In this document: piece by piece, positions 27,840-38,900 of the stretch | Layout of the letters: the number at the start of each line of letters is the position of its first letter | Numbering within the stretch: position 1 is the first letter of the stretch | Assembly: GCF_020532665.2 (NCBI RefSeq) | Contig: NZ_JAIWPG020000009.1 | Location: 124,001-188,000 of the forward strand | DNA from: Lelliottia sp. WAP21 | Lineage (GTDB): Bacteria; Pseudomonadota; Gammaproteobacteria; Enterobacterales; Enterobacteriaceae | Length of the DNA stretch: 64,000 nt | Direction: 5' to 3' | Notes under the pieces: generated by a model | The model's database searches: none | What the model was told of the DNA's origin: nothing | Seen by the model: the letters and a program-made list of their open reading frames with translations, nothing else | Position numbers and translations under genes: made by a program

Positions 27840-27968
27840 TTCAGCTCCCTTCTACTCATAAAGATATTCCCACTTCATCTCCCACACCCACTTAAAGATG
27901 TTCCCACTTCAGGTCACTCTTCAGGGAGATGAATTGCCCACTACAGGTCACTTTCCCGTTACAGGTTA
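27840..27968. repeat. Inverted group of iterons at the 3' end of repA
   Basis: About five copies of the iteron lie in the opposite orientation: CTTCAGCTCCCTT (27840), TTCCCACTTCATCTCCC (27867), TTCCCACTTCAGGTCACT (27901), TGCCCACTACAGGTCACT and TTCCCGTTACAGGTTAC. The last one runs into the repA stop codon. Together with the larger array this makes opposed repeat groups suited to RepA-mediated pairing. Confidence 0.75.
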
Positions 27969-28873
27969 CCGGGTTTTAAAGCAGGGTTCCTGCTCAGGAC
28001 TCGCACCATAGTTTCACGGCCTTCTTTTTTAAGAAGATATTCCAGGTAACCAATGCTTTTAAGCTTTTCAAGCGCAGCCCGAATCACCTTATTCTGATCG
28101 CTGATGCGGTTGGTAAGCATCAAACGAGCTCTCAATCGGGTAAATGAAATATCAGCTGGACGTTCCGGAAGGCTTGCCAGATAGGTATAGAGCGCCTGAG
28201 CGGCCTCCTGACGCGGTAACGCATTTAACGGCTTCTTACGCAGTAACGTGAGGTAATCAGCCCTGTACAGCTCCCACAATTTGCTGTCAGCCTCAAGCTC
28301 AATAGTGTCATCATCAGAGTTAAAGCGCCCGGTCTTCAATAACCCAGTGATATATGCACCTTTAGACCCGATTGTGCTCAACGTAATGGTCTTACCACGT
28401 ATTCGTGTAAGGGAATCACGGATATTGCCACGAAGCCTGGAATCAAGCCGTTTTGATGGTATCTGGCAAAGGCCGGCAAATTCATGAAATGATAGGGTAA
28501 TTGCGTTACTGGCAATACCGTACTTTGAGAAAGCATGAATGATCCCCATCCACACCTTTAGATCAGTTGACAGGTTGAGTCGGGGGCCAGTAATGATGAT
28601 CTTAGTATAGCCTTCAGAACGAGAGAGCTCTAATGATGATAATATTTCGCTTGCATCAATTGCATCTCCGGCATCACCACTTTTGTTGGTTGGAACAAAG
28701 ATCCCAAGCCGCATCAGAGCCGCTGGTTGAACACTAGAGTTGCTCGTAACTGTTAATGATTTCCCTTCTCCCTCAACTGAATCAGGGATCGCATCAGGAA
28801 AGAAGTATGTGTTTTTGTTAGAATTTTCCAACTTATCCACCTTGAGAGAAATGAACGCATTAAAGTGGGCCAT
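27959..28873 (-). CDS. repA: RepFIB/P1-type replication initiator RepA
   Basis: 304 residues from the ATG at 28873. 'SVQPAALMRLGIFVPTNKS', 'ITGPRLNLSTDLKVWMGIIH', 'IELEADSKLWELYRADYLTL', 'ALPRQEAAQALYTYLASLP' and 'GRETMVRVLSRNP' follow the RepA proteins of RepFIB and of phage-plasmid P1. It binds iterons on both sides and starts replication at the adjacent origin. The ATG touches the first iteron. A GTG at 28903 with GGAGG is an alternative start, and F's repA also uses an unusual start. Autorepression through these iterons is expected. Confidence 0.93.
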   Translation of the reverse strand: MAHFNAFISLKVDKLENSNKNTYFFPDAIPDSVEGEGKSLTVTSNSSVQPAALMRLGIFVPTNKSGDAGDAIDASEILSSLELSRSEGYTKIIITGPRLNLSTDLKVWMGIIHAFSKYGIASNAITLSFHEFAGLCQIPSKRLDSRLRGNIRDSLTRIRGKTITLSTIGSKGAYITGLLKTGRFNSDDDTIELEADSKLWELYRADYLTLLRKKPLNALPRQEAAQALYTYLASLPERPADISFTRLRARLMLTNRISDQNKVIRAALEKLKSIGYLEYLLKKEGRETMVRVLSRNPALKPGNL

Positions 28874-29029
28874 ATTCCCACTACAGCTCCCTAATCTACC
28901 CACTGTACCTCCCTTTGTTCCCGCTGCAAATCACTTTTTACCCTCAACAACTCACTTATTACCCTCTTTACCTCCCTCACTACCCATTTCAACTCCCTTT
29001 TTTCCCTCTTCAGCTCCCTCTAACCATCC
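28874..29029. repeat. Origin iterons upstream of repA
   Basis: Seven repeats of about 21-22 bp with consensus AGGGAGNTGNAGNGGGAA on the minus strand, for example 28874-28893, 28896-28914, 28918-28936 and 28938-28956, the last ending near 29029. The spacing equals two helical turns, so RepA would bind on one face. They overlap the repA promoter region and so link initiation and autoregulation. Confidence 0.88.
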
Positions 29030-29039
29030 TTTAAGCCAG

Positions 29040-29165
29040 AAGTGGCGCGGCTCTCAGCGATCGGGGATCTGTTTGGTTCTGTTTGGTTCTGTTTGGATCC
29101 ATACAGGATCTTATAAGGATCTCAAATATTGGATCTATCCCTTGTATATGTGGATAACTTTACGA
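29040..29165. other. oriV: Replication origin region: GATC cluster and DnaA box
   Basis: Six GATC sites lie within about 75 bases (29058-29135), as in the methylation-sensitive AT-rich unwinding segment of P1 oriR. They are followed by a DnaA box read as TGTGGATAA (near 29150). Order from repA outward is iterons, GATC block, DnaA box, exactly the P1/RepFIB arrangement. Strand opening would start here. Confidence 0.75.
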
Positions 29166-29371
29166 ATTTATGGAATCTCATCTTGTTAAATGTGCATTCA
29201 ATAAGCGAGATCCCTAAACCTATACGTTTTGGCAATGGTGCTACAGAAAGACTAGTCATTTACTGTTTACAGCAGCAGGCAAGGCGTTTAATGCACACAC
29301 TGACTTAAACGAGGATCTTGTTACACTGAAGAAAGAGCAGAATCTTAAAATGAAGTCCCAGAATCTACAGG

Positions 29372-29765
29372 GGAGCTGAAGCGGGAAGCCGTTGAGTTTT
29401 TGTGTTATGCGACCGGTCTGTCGCAACGCCGTGTCTGCAGGCTTACAGGTTTGTCTCTGTCGACCTGCCGCTACGAGGCTCAGCGTCCGGCGACTGATGC
29501 GCATTTATCAGGGCTCATCACTGAACTGGCACTGGAGCGCAGGCGTTTTGGCTACCGCCGCATCTGGAAGTTACTGCACCGTGAAGGCCTGGCAACGGAG
29601 CGTTTGCCGCTGCTCCGCCCGGCGGCACCTAACCTGACCTGGTCAATGGTTTCGTCATGGACGCGCTGAACACCGGTCGCAGGATCAAGTGTCTGACCTG
29701 TGTGGACGACTTCACGAAGGAGTGTCTGACAATTATTACCGCATTCGGGATTTCAGGCGTTCAGG
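29372..29765 (+). pseudogene. IS3-family transposase remnant, internally deleted
   Basis: Fragments in three frames read as orfB of an IS3-family element: 'FLCYATGLSQRRVCRLTGLS', 'LITELALERRRFGYRRIWKL', then after a gap 'LPLLRPAAPNLTWSMV' and 'MDALNTGRRIKCLTCVDDFT'. The middle of the gene is missing and the catalytic C-terminal half is cut off after 'TAFGISGVQVT'. No ends were found. It is debris of a mobile element that entered next to the origin. Confidence 0.75.
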
Positions 29766-30028
29766 TCACGGTATTCGAAGCCTTTGTTCGCGAACTGGCA
29801 CAGCGTGTGCTGCAACACGGAGACGCACTTATGAGCATCGCACAACAGCTTGAACAGAAGGGCAGAGCTGAAGGGCTGCAAATTGGTGAGCAACGCGGCA
29901 TTGAAAAAGGCGAACGCGAAGTAACCCTTAAAATAGCATGCACAATGCTCCAGAACGGTATAGATCGTAATACCGTCATGAAAACGACCGGTCTGACGGA
30001 AGATGACCTGGCGCAGATCCACCACTAA
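29766..30028 (+). pseudogene. C-terminal fragment of an Rpn/PD-(D/E)XK-type transposase-like nuclease
   Basis: The frame contains 'QRVLQHGDALMSIAQQLEQK', 'GRAEGLQIGEQRGIEKGERE' and 'NGIDRNTVMKTTGLTEDDLA'. This is the C-terminal tail of the RpnA family of recombination-promoting nucleases. The N-terminal nuclease domain is missing. The tail is fused in frame to the IS3 transposase fragment, giving a chimeric 123-codon frame from 29657. Not expected to have activity. Confidence 0.7.
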
Positions 30029-30560
30029 TTGTTACTCCCTGCCAGGCCATCAGCGTAAAAGGGTGGGCAGGGACATCCTTTTGCAGGTTCTACCTGCTAG
30101 TTCGTTAAACAGATTCAGTTTCAACATCCCTACTACATTACCTATCAGACTCGCTGTCAGTTCCATTCACCACTGTCTTGACTACTCCCCGCCCTTAATG
30201 ATGAGGATTCCCGCTTCCATGCAACTTGTACAGTAACACCAGAGGAAATTCTGTGTGTTGGCCGGCTTTGCATTAACGGTCATTTAGCATCCCTGTTTCA
30301 GAAACCACTCGATATAGTGTGTTACACCACGCAACTAAATCTTTGCTACAACACACTCGTCAGAAAACGGGTGAGCAAGACGTTTTGCAGTGGACATTAC
30401 CATCCTGATTTTTCTGTCAGCGTGACGCAGATAGAATAGAAGTAGTGCTCGCCGCAGCCATGTGACCGAGCAACGCGAGCGAACTGGAGAGGAAGCGCAA
30501 TACCATCATTGCGTAAATAGGCTAGTACGCCGCGATGCTTGATCACTGGAAATGCATATT
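30029..30560. other. Intergenic debris without a gene
   Basis: About 530 bases between the Rpn remnant and the second origin-like patch. No frame reads as a known protein, and no inverted repeats that could be IS ends were recognised. It belongs to the rearranged stretch 29.2-32.7 kb. Confidence 0.45.
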
Positions 30561-30569
30561 TTATTAATT

Positions 30570-30662
30570 TTGCTTCAGCGGGTTATCCACATATACAGTT
30601 CTTCGATCCAGCAATAAGATCCTTAAAGCGATCCTTTTAAGATCCCAAGATCGCTGTAAACC
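30570..30662. other. Second origin-like patch: DnaA box plus five GATC sites, inverted to the first
   Basis: TTATCCACATATACAG (near 30590) is followed by five GATC sites in about 45 bases. Its reverse complement, with GATC sites first and then CTGTATATGTGGATAAC, resembles 29100-29160, where TTGTATATGTGGATAAC follows a GATC block. No iterons are next to it, so it is more likely a duplicated or relict half-origin than an active one. Confidence 0.6.
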
Positions 30663-30734
30663 GCGTCAACTCTGTCCATGAGGTATTTAGAGGGGATATC
30701 AAGAAGGGAATCCAGCGAGGTAAGCTGCGGGGCG

Positions 30735-30835
30735 TTGAAAAAGCGGCAAGTAAGGCAAACTTAAAGTTACACAGACCATGCTGCAGAACGATATTGACCG
30801 CAATAGCGTCATCTGTTCAGAACTCGCTTCTGGAC
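30735..30835 (+). pseudogene. Second, shorter Rpn C-terminal fragment
   Basis: Broken frames give 'TMLQNDIDRNSVI', matching the 'MLQNGIDRNTVM' tail of the family at 29940-29980. The piece is too short to act. It shows that more than one Rpn-type gene passed through this stretch, or that one was duplicated before decay. Confidence 0.5.
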
Positions 30836-31170
30836 CGATGAGTGGTTCGACAAGCCACCGGCGCGTCGGGTGTAAAAGCTAGGCATGTCCTTTCAATATT
30901 GCCACGGCTTTAGCACCAGGCATCTGAAACTGCACCCGGTGCCGTGCAGCCGCATAGAGCGCAAAAATCTTTGTTTACACCTCCGTAACCGCTTCTCTGT
31001 GCCAGATGCGGACCGTGCGGTCGGTAATCTTACAGATACGTGCTTTCTCGGTTCTGCCGGTGCGCTTGTTACGTCGTTCAAGAGGTATTTTCAGCGTGGC
31101 CACCATCATTTCCAACTGTCTGACATAGTTCACATCAGAAAGCGGAACTAGGCGATGTGCCTGACTGCCG

Positions 31171-31200
31171 AAAGGCGGCCGGCCGTTCGGGCCGCTTTTT
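31171..31200 (+). terminator. Intrinsic terminator-like hairpin
   Basis: GCGGCC (31175-31180) and GGCCGC (31190-31195) form a stem around a 9-base loop, bounded by AAA on the left and TTTTT on the right. It has the form of a rho-independent terminator on the plus strand. The gene it served is now gone. Confidence 0.55.
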
Positions 31201-31223
31201 CCGTCCGCTGCTTGAGTGCGGCC

Positions 31224-31322
31224 AACTGCACGAACGGGTATGGTGGCGCCGTATTGGTGACGAACAATACGCGGGAGTTTGAGCGGGTGCCAAGCCTGGT
31301 GCTGGAAGACTGGATAAAATAA
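31224..31322 (+). pseudogene. C-terminal remnant of a VapC (PIN-domain) toxin
   Basis: The last 30 or so codons read 'GAVLVTNNTREFERVPSLVL' and 'EDWIK' followed by TAA, the conserved end of plasmid VapC proteins, with the Asp/Glu-containing 'NTREFERV' loop. The catalytic N-terminal part and the vapB antitoxin are missing. It is a relic of an addiction module. Confidence 0.75.
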
Positions 31323-31865
31323 TGCTGGGTATTAATTACTGAATATTAAAAGAATGAGTGAACTAAAAATTGATAATCCGGCTCAGAGACTATTTGGTTT
31401 GTTAGAGCAAGGAAAAATATCAGACGAATGATAATTGTCGCCAAATTTGACAAAAAAATATCGAAAAAGAGTATGTGGACGCACCTATATATGAATTCTA
31501 CTATACGTCCAACAAAATCTGGACAACTTTAACTATTGAAGGGTGATACCAGTCTGGAGCTAGCTTTATTCCACAGTAACAACAAGACCAGCAGCCGGGT
31601 CGTAGTTTTCCCACTCTATGAGGAAGTTAAGTTTGTTCCAACTCTGTTCAAGGATGAACTCCATATTAATAAACAGGCAGAGACGAGTCTACTAAGTCCT
31701 CCAATCGTAAACGTATATTGTATCTTTATTGTCAGGTTGTCCACTCATAAACTCACTCAGTACATTTGCAAAATCATCACATTTTTAAATTTGAGTAAGT
31801 CGTTCTATGACTTAACGTGCTGTGCAGAATGGCATCAAGGCGTGATATTGTTTTGAGTGTGTTGC
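31323..31865. other. AT-rich stretch without a supported gene
   Basis: A 25-codon frame at 31354 ('MSELKIDNPAQRLFGLLEQG') with no visible family and a 106-codon frame at 31536 are open. Neither has coding-like composition together with a ribosome site. It may contain the cut edge of an older gene. Confidence 0.4.
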
Positions 31866-32560
31866 GTTTCTTATTCAGGCAGAACGTGAACTCATTGGTT
31901 TAGCGCTGCAGGTACCGGGCGCTGAATCAGTAGTGGATTCCGTAGAAGCCGCGCTTCAGGATGGCTCATACGCTCTCGAAGTTGTTGTTGTGAGCCATGC
32001 CGAACTGCTTCGCGCTGTAGTTTATAGGCATGTGCGTATATTCAAGCATCCCTTTGTATGATGTATGCTCGACGATACTCAAGATTAAACCGGGCGCCAC
32101 GATGCCCTTTTTGGCCACCTTGATAGCCAGTGCACCGCTACCTGGCAGCACGTTCGCTTTCACATAGGCGTTGCGTTTTTCATTCCTGTAACGGGAATTT
32201 TTCCGATAGTGCAACGTCCAGCCTTTAGCTTTTTGTTGTTGTGCTTATTGTTTTCCTTTCCGCCAATGTAGGTCTCATCAACCTCTACAATTATGGACAA
32301 CAGCCTACCAGTTGGGTCATCGTGCTTGCCGAGTGGATGCGTTGGAGCAGGAACCATGCTGATTTCTGCGTGATGTCCAGCTCCTTAGAAAGCTACAAGG
32401 AATAGTTACCCTTTCTGGTGGTGACCTGAACAGCCATTTGTGCAGAGGAATGTGAAAGTGCTCGAAAATTGTCCCGGTACGAACGGTGAAGTCGAACTGG
32501 CACTTAATGCGGCGATAGAACCCCCTCAACCTTCCGCTGCTGGATGCGATCGATAATGCT
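31866..32560 (-). pseudogene. IS1595-family (ISXO2-like) transposase, degenerate
   Basis: In shifting minus-strand frames: 'CQFDFTVRTGTIFEHFHIPL' with 'HKWL' (zinc-finger to linker region), 'VEVDETYIGGKENNKHNNKK' (the DDE core start of ISXO2-like transposases), and 'TSYKGMLEYTHMPINYSAKQ' with 'AHNNNFESV' (DDE core end, Asn instead of Asp/Glu at the third site as usual). At least two frameshifts and three stop codons, two of them after 'NFESV'. No ends were found. Inactive. Confidence 0.75.
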
Positions 32561-32599
32561 GTAGTGCAGCGAGGGGAGCTGGTCTATCTCTTTTGCTTG

Positions 32600-32937
32600 C
32601 GGCCTGGACAGGGAAACGCATAATAAACTCAAACGCACTAATGGTTTTTTGACATAAACACCTTGTAGTTAAAGTAATAACGCAAAGTGCAGTTAATAAA
32701 GTCCTCAGGTGCGGGTAGTAAATTATTTAATTCCTTTTTTTTCGGCTTTCTTTTCCCCCACGTGACAGTGGTCCGAAAAAATAATTAAATTAGCCTAAGA
32801 AAAAAAGATTCTGAAATTTCAAATGGTAAGTGCGCTAATTAATTTTATGAAATTGAAAATTTTTTCAGCGTGTTGAGTAAGTTTTCATCTACGCTCATAT
32901 AAATCCCTTTTTACATCTTTACCAAAAAGAGAACAGA
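32600..32937. promoter_or_regulatory. AT-rich region upstream of the autotransporter
   Basis: About 340 bases, very AT-rich with runs of A and T, no gene. The promoter of the autotransporter should lie here. The composition is the kind H-NS binds. No single -10/-35 pair stands out enough to name. Confidence 0.4.
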
Positions 32938-35900
32938 ATGAACACTACACACTGTGTTGTATGCTTTACCGCAAAGCAATGCTGGACTAACATATCGGCG
33001 CTGGCGAAGATGATATCTGAGAAATACTTTGTCGTTAAACAATCATATTATCTTTTTGTTTTTGTGAGTGTTATATCAAACACAGAGGTGTATTCCGAAG
33101 GATATCAATGGTCCCCAACAGGCGTAGAGTCGTCTGGCGGGAATGGTATCTGGGATACCACATCTCCTCTTTGGTATAGCGAAGGTATGACTCATTCATG
33201 GGTAAATGCACCGGGCAACAATGCCTGGTTTTCAGGAAGCCCTGGTACCGTCATTATCAACGAGGCTGTTACTATACAGAATTTAAATTTTAGTACCAGT
33301 GATTACACCCTGACAGGGGGTAGTATTATTAACGGCTCACCGCTATTCACAGGCCGAGAAATTAATATTTCTAATGGGATAACTTCAACCATTAACTCCC
33401 TTATTGAAGGTGGCGGCCTTTCTGCCAGCCCCTTAATCATCAAGAACGGGGGAAAAGCTATATTTACGGGAACTAACACCTACAGCAATACCAATACCAG
33501 CTCTGGCAATCCTTTCTTACGGGCGGGTGCCGCCAGAAGTACAATTGTCATCGGTAACAGTACACTGCAAGTTGATCGCGACACTAACCTGGGTGCCGCG
33601 CCTACCACCTTCACCAATGGGTTGCAACTGGGAGACAGTACAGGCAGAGGCACGCTTTTCATCACCGGGGACACTTTTACCACAAATCGCAACGTGTTGC
33701 TGGGCCCCGGAGCCACCGAAGGTCTTGGGGGGCGTATTGATGCTGATGTGGGGGTTACCGCGATATTCAATGGGCAGATTACAAGTGCCGTTTCGAATGT
33801 TACGCAACTCACTATTGGCGGGCCCGGCACGGTTGTGCTGAATGCAGTAAATAACTATGCAGGAAAGACAACGGTCCTGGCAGGAAGCACGTTACAGGCT
33901 GGCAATCACAACACAACGACTAATATGCTAGGCAGCATAAATTCGCCATTTCACAATGACGGTACTTTAATCATTGATCGTCTAAGCGGGACCCTGGTCA
34001 AATCAGGGGGGATGACCGGGGGCGAAACCGGGCGGTTTATAATCCGGGGAGGGGGGAACGTCAGCTGGGCGGGTGATAATACATACAGCGGTGACACTAT
34101 TATTGAAGCAGGAAACCTGACAGTGGGAACGGCATTTGCTGGTGACAGGTACCAGTCCAGCCATGTCCATATTAATAATATCAATAGCGTACTGGGCATT
34201 AACGCCGGCTCGTCTGATATAACCTATCCAGGTGAAATTTCGGGCGTGGGGGGCTTACGTAAACTGGCAGGCAGTACTCTTATTCTGACAGGAAATAACA
34301 CCTTTGAAGGCGCGACAACGATCAGCGCAGGGACTGTTCAGGTTGGAGATGGGGGGACTCGCGGCAGCATAAGCAGCAATGTTGCTCTTTCTATCGCTAC
34401 AGCTACGCTGGCATTCGCTCATGCAGACAATATTAGTTTCGGGAGTGTGATATCAGGGCTCGGGAAACTGAGTCAGACAGGTTCAGGTACACTCACCCTT
34501 AACGGGAATAATACATACGCTGGCGGTACGACAATCATGGCCGGCAATGTACAGATTGCCAGTGACAGCAATCTTGGGGCTGCAACAGGAATGCTGATAT
34601 TTAGTGGCGACAGTACGCTGGAAGTTCTGGCTAATCTGACCTCTTCACGTGCAACCATCCTCAACGCAACGAGCGCCACACTGGATGTGAATGATGGTGC
34701 AACCCTGGTAATGGGGGGCGTGATTGATGGTCCAGGCGTTTTATACAAAACAGATTCCGGTACGCTTACCCTGACCAACACAAATACTTACCGTGGTGGC
34801 ACGAATATTAGCGGGGGCCGGATGCAGATTTCCGGGGATGCTAACCTTGGGGAGCTAAGCAGTAGACTGACTTTGGACAATGCCACGCTGGAAACAGCCT
34901 CAACCTTCTCCACAACGCGTATGACTACGCTGGGTCCAGACGGAGGAACGTTCGATACCCTTGATGCGACCTCTTTCACGATGACTGGTGCCATAGAGGG
35001 CAGTGGTTCACTGACAAAACAAGGGGAGGGTAACCTGACGTTTACGGGCACAAATTTATATACAGGCGTCAGTACCCTTCTTGGCGGTACGCTGAGGTTA
35101 ACGAATAATGGCAGTATTGCCACGTCCGCGAACGTTATCAATAACGGTCAGCTTGATATTTCCGGAACGAACAATGGCACCTCTGTCGTCAGTCTTGACG
35201 GGAATGGTAAGGTAATACTTGGGGCGCAAAATCTGACGCTGAGAGAGGGGGCAGGGCTTTTCAGCGGTCAGTTCAGTGGAACAGGTCATCTGAATAAGCT
35301 GGGCAACGCGACTCAAATACTTTCGGGAATGAACAGTACCGCAGGCGCAGTGGACGTGAGTGCCGGAACCCTGCAGTTTGAACAGAACGGCGATTTTACC
35401 ACCTCTGATTATTACACCACTCACTCATATGCCACCACCGCGCTCACCGGCGTCAGTACGACGCTTCTGGTTGGGGGGGCTTTCACGCAAGCCAGTGATG
35501 CTCACCTTGCGGTGACGTTTGATGATCTTTCGGGTCTCTCACCACGCATCACCGCGCAGAGTGCCAGTCTGGACGGCACCCTCGGTATGAGTGGATTTAT
35601 CGATCGACCAGTGGCGGTCAAAGCCAGCGAAGTTACAACGCATAATTATACGCTTATTCATACCACCAATGGCATCAGCGGTAATTTTACCAATAACTCT
35701 TTAGCTCCGTCAGATGCAGATTATCTCATAAGTGATGGTTACGTATCCGCTGACGGTCAGGATTATAATCTGGGTTTTCGACTGGCCTGGACAGGTGAAA
35801 AACAGACATCGAGTACCGGTAACTTCACCCTCAGCGAGGGAACGGGATTCGATATTGACCAGGTTTTGTCTGATCAGACGTTACCCGTCGGCGGCTTTCT

Positions 35901-38900
35901 TACCGGCTGGGATGGCAGGAGCCTGACAAAAGAGGGTGAGGGGCGGCTCGTATTGTCAGCAGTCAATACCTATAACGGGGCAACAACGCTCAATGCCGGG
36001 CTGCTGCAAACGGGTGTTGCTGATAGTTTTGCACAAAGCAGTGATCTTAACGTCAATGGCGGAGTCCTCGATCTGAATGGTTATTCCCAGATCGCCAGTC
36101 GTCTGGCAGGCCTCGGGGGCGAAATATGGCTCAATGGTGCCACTTTGACCGCGAACAATGCCACTGACGGGGACAGTACACTGTTTGCGGGAGTTATAAC
36201 CGACGGTACCCGATCAGGCGGGGGGCTGGTTAAAGCGGGCACAGGGACACTTATTTTGACCGGCAATCATACGTACGGGGGGAGCACAATAATTAATGAC
36301 GGCGCACTGCAAATCGGTAACGGAGGCACCTCAGGGAGTATTGCTGGCAATATCACTGATAATGGTTCGCTGGTATTGAATCGTTCTGATGTCCTGACCT
36401 TCGATGGGGGGTTATCCGGTACCGGTAAACTGATTCAGGCAGGTCGCGGGAATACCGTTCTGACCGCCTCCGGTTCTCAACTGGGTGAAATTGAGGTGCG
36501 AAAAGGCACACTCACCTTTGCACAGAATGGTGCGTTTACGCTGACGAACGCTTACTCTACCGCTTCCGGTGCCACAACGGCGCTCGGGCTCGCACAGTCT
36601 CAACTGGCGGTGGGGGGACGCTTCACGCAGGAGCATGACGCTACGTTGCAGGCAGTTCTTTCGGCTGACAAATCTCTTCCTGCCATCAACGCCGAAACTG
36701 CCACACTCAACGGCCAACTGATTGTAACAGGATTCGAAGATGGCCCTACGCCTGTCAAAGCCAGTCATGTCGCAGACAAAAATTATACCCTCATTCATAC
36801 CTCTGACGGGATTACGGGTCATTTCCTCAATAACCCGTTGCTCCCTTTGGGAACCGATTACTTATTACGTAACGGGTATGTTTCAGACAATGGCCAGGAT
36901 TATATTCTGGGTTTTCGCCTGGCCTGGACGGAAGAAAGCCGGGCTGCAGGCACCGGGTCATTCACCCTTGCTGAAGGGACAGGCATGGAAATTGACCAGG
37001 CCCTCACTGACCAGCCCGCACCGGTTGAGGGGTTCGCCAGCGGCTGGGATGGTAAAAGTCTCACTAAAGCCGGTGACGGACGACTTGTTCTGTCCGCAGC
37101 TAATACCTACACCGGGTACACTTTAGTGGAGGCGGGTACGCTTCAGACCAATATTGCCCACAGCTTTGCACACAGCAGTGATGTCATTATCAACGGAGGA
37201 GTACTTGATATTAATGGTTATGATCAGGTTGCCAGTGACCTCGCAGGCCATGGCGGTGAGATCAGTCTTAACGGTGCCACCCTCACCGTCAGAAACGCAT
37301 CCCCCGCCGACAGCACTACGTTTTTCGGCGATATTACCGACGGGATCCAGCCTGGCGGTAAACTCCGCAAAACAGGGGAAGGAGCACTTACGCTGGTCGG
37401 CAATACAGGCTGGAGCGGAGAGACGCTGCTTGACAGTGGGGAGTTGATACTCGATGGCCGTAATAGTGGTGCAAGGCTTATAAGTAATGTTATCGGTCTG
37501 GAAAATACCCGTTTAGTTCTTAAGCATGGTGCCGTTTTGACCGGCCGGATTGATCCGACAGACGTCAGTATAGATGCCGTCAGCCTGTGGAATATGACCG
37601 GTGATTCTCAGGTTGATGAGCTGCGCCTTGCTGGCCGGCTTAATATTGTTGCACCTTCTCAGCGCGGCGTAGCGGTCGGGCGGACGCTGAGTGTAGCGAA
37701 CTGGTATGGTTTCGAGGGTACCGTCATGCTCAATACTGTTTTAGGCAATGACCGCTCTGTGACCGATAAAATAGCGGTGAATGGCAACACAAGTGGTAAG
37801 ACCTTTGTGCAGATTAATAATCTTGGTGGTGGCGGGGCACAGACCGTGGAGGGTATCCGGATTATTGATGTAAACGGTACGTCAGCTGGTACCTTTGTAA
37901 AAGCCGGACGTATTGTAGCAGGGGCATATGATTACAATTTAATAAAAAAAGGACCCGACTGGTTTTTGAGCAGTGCACAAGGGGGTATACCGTCTGAGCC
38001 GGGATCGCCGGAACCCACAAAGCCAGTACCCAACATTGTTCGCCCGGAATCAGCCAGCTATACCGCCAATCTTTCCGCTGCGAATACCATGTTTACTACA
38101 CGGCTTCATGAACGCATGGGTGAGACACTCTATACCGACGCCATGACTGGGGATCGAAAAAAGACCAGTATGTGGCTGCGGCAGGTGGGGGAACATACTC
38201 GCTGGAAAGAGAACGGGGGTCAGCTCAATACGCAAAGTAACCGTTATGTCATACAGTTGGGGGGGGATGTGGCACGCTGGGAAAGTGATGATTTACAGAG
38301 CTGGCATCTGGGTATCATGGCAGGATACGGCAGCGATAACAGTAATTCCCGTTCAGGCCCCACCGGCTACAGTGCCGAAGGTTCAGTTAATGGATACAGC
38401 ACCGGTTTATATCTTACCTGGTATCAGAACGAAGAGACAAAACAGGGAATGTATACAGACAGCTGGGTGCAATACAGCTGGTTCGATAATGATGTCAAAG
38501 GCCAGCATTTGCAGGATGAATCCTATGAGTCCAGCGGGTTCACGACCTCTTTTGAAGTGGGTTATGCGCACAAACTCGGGGAATTCAACAGCTACAATGA
38601 TATGACCAGCGAATGGTATATACAGCCTCAGGCACAGATTATGTGGATGGGGGTCGAGGCCGATGACCATAGCGAATCTAACGGTACGACTGTTTCTGGT
38701 CAGGGCGATAACAACCTCCAGACCCGACTGGGCTTGCGCACGCACCTCAGAGGGCACAGTAAAATCGATGAGGGAAAGAACCGGATTTTTCAGCCTTTTG
38801 CGGAAATTAACTGGATACATAACACTAAAAATTATGGTACCAGAATGGATGGCGTGAATGTCTATCAGGATGGTGTCCGTAATACTGGAGAGGTGAAAAG

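Noticed and set aside
29372..29390. GGGAGCTGAAGCGGGAA matching the iteron consensus
   Set aside because: It codes for 'ELKRE' of the IS3 transposase remnant and lies alone, so it may be chance. It was not counted as an iteron.
31536..31856. 106-codon open frame
   Set aside because: AT-rich debris, no ribosome site, no recognisable family.
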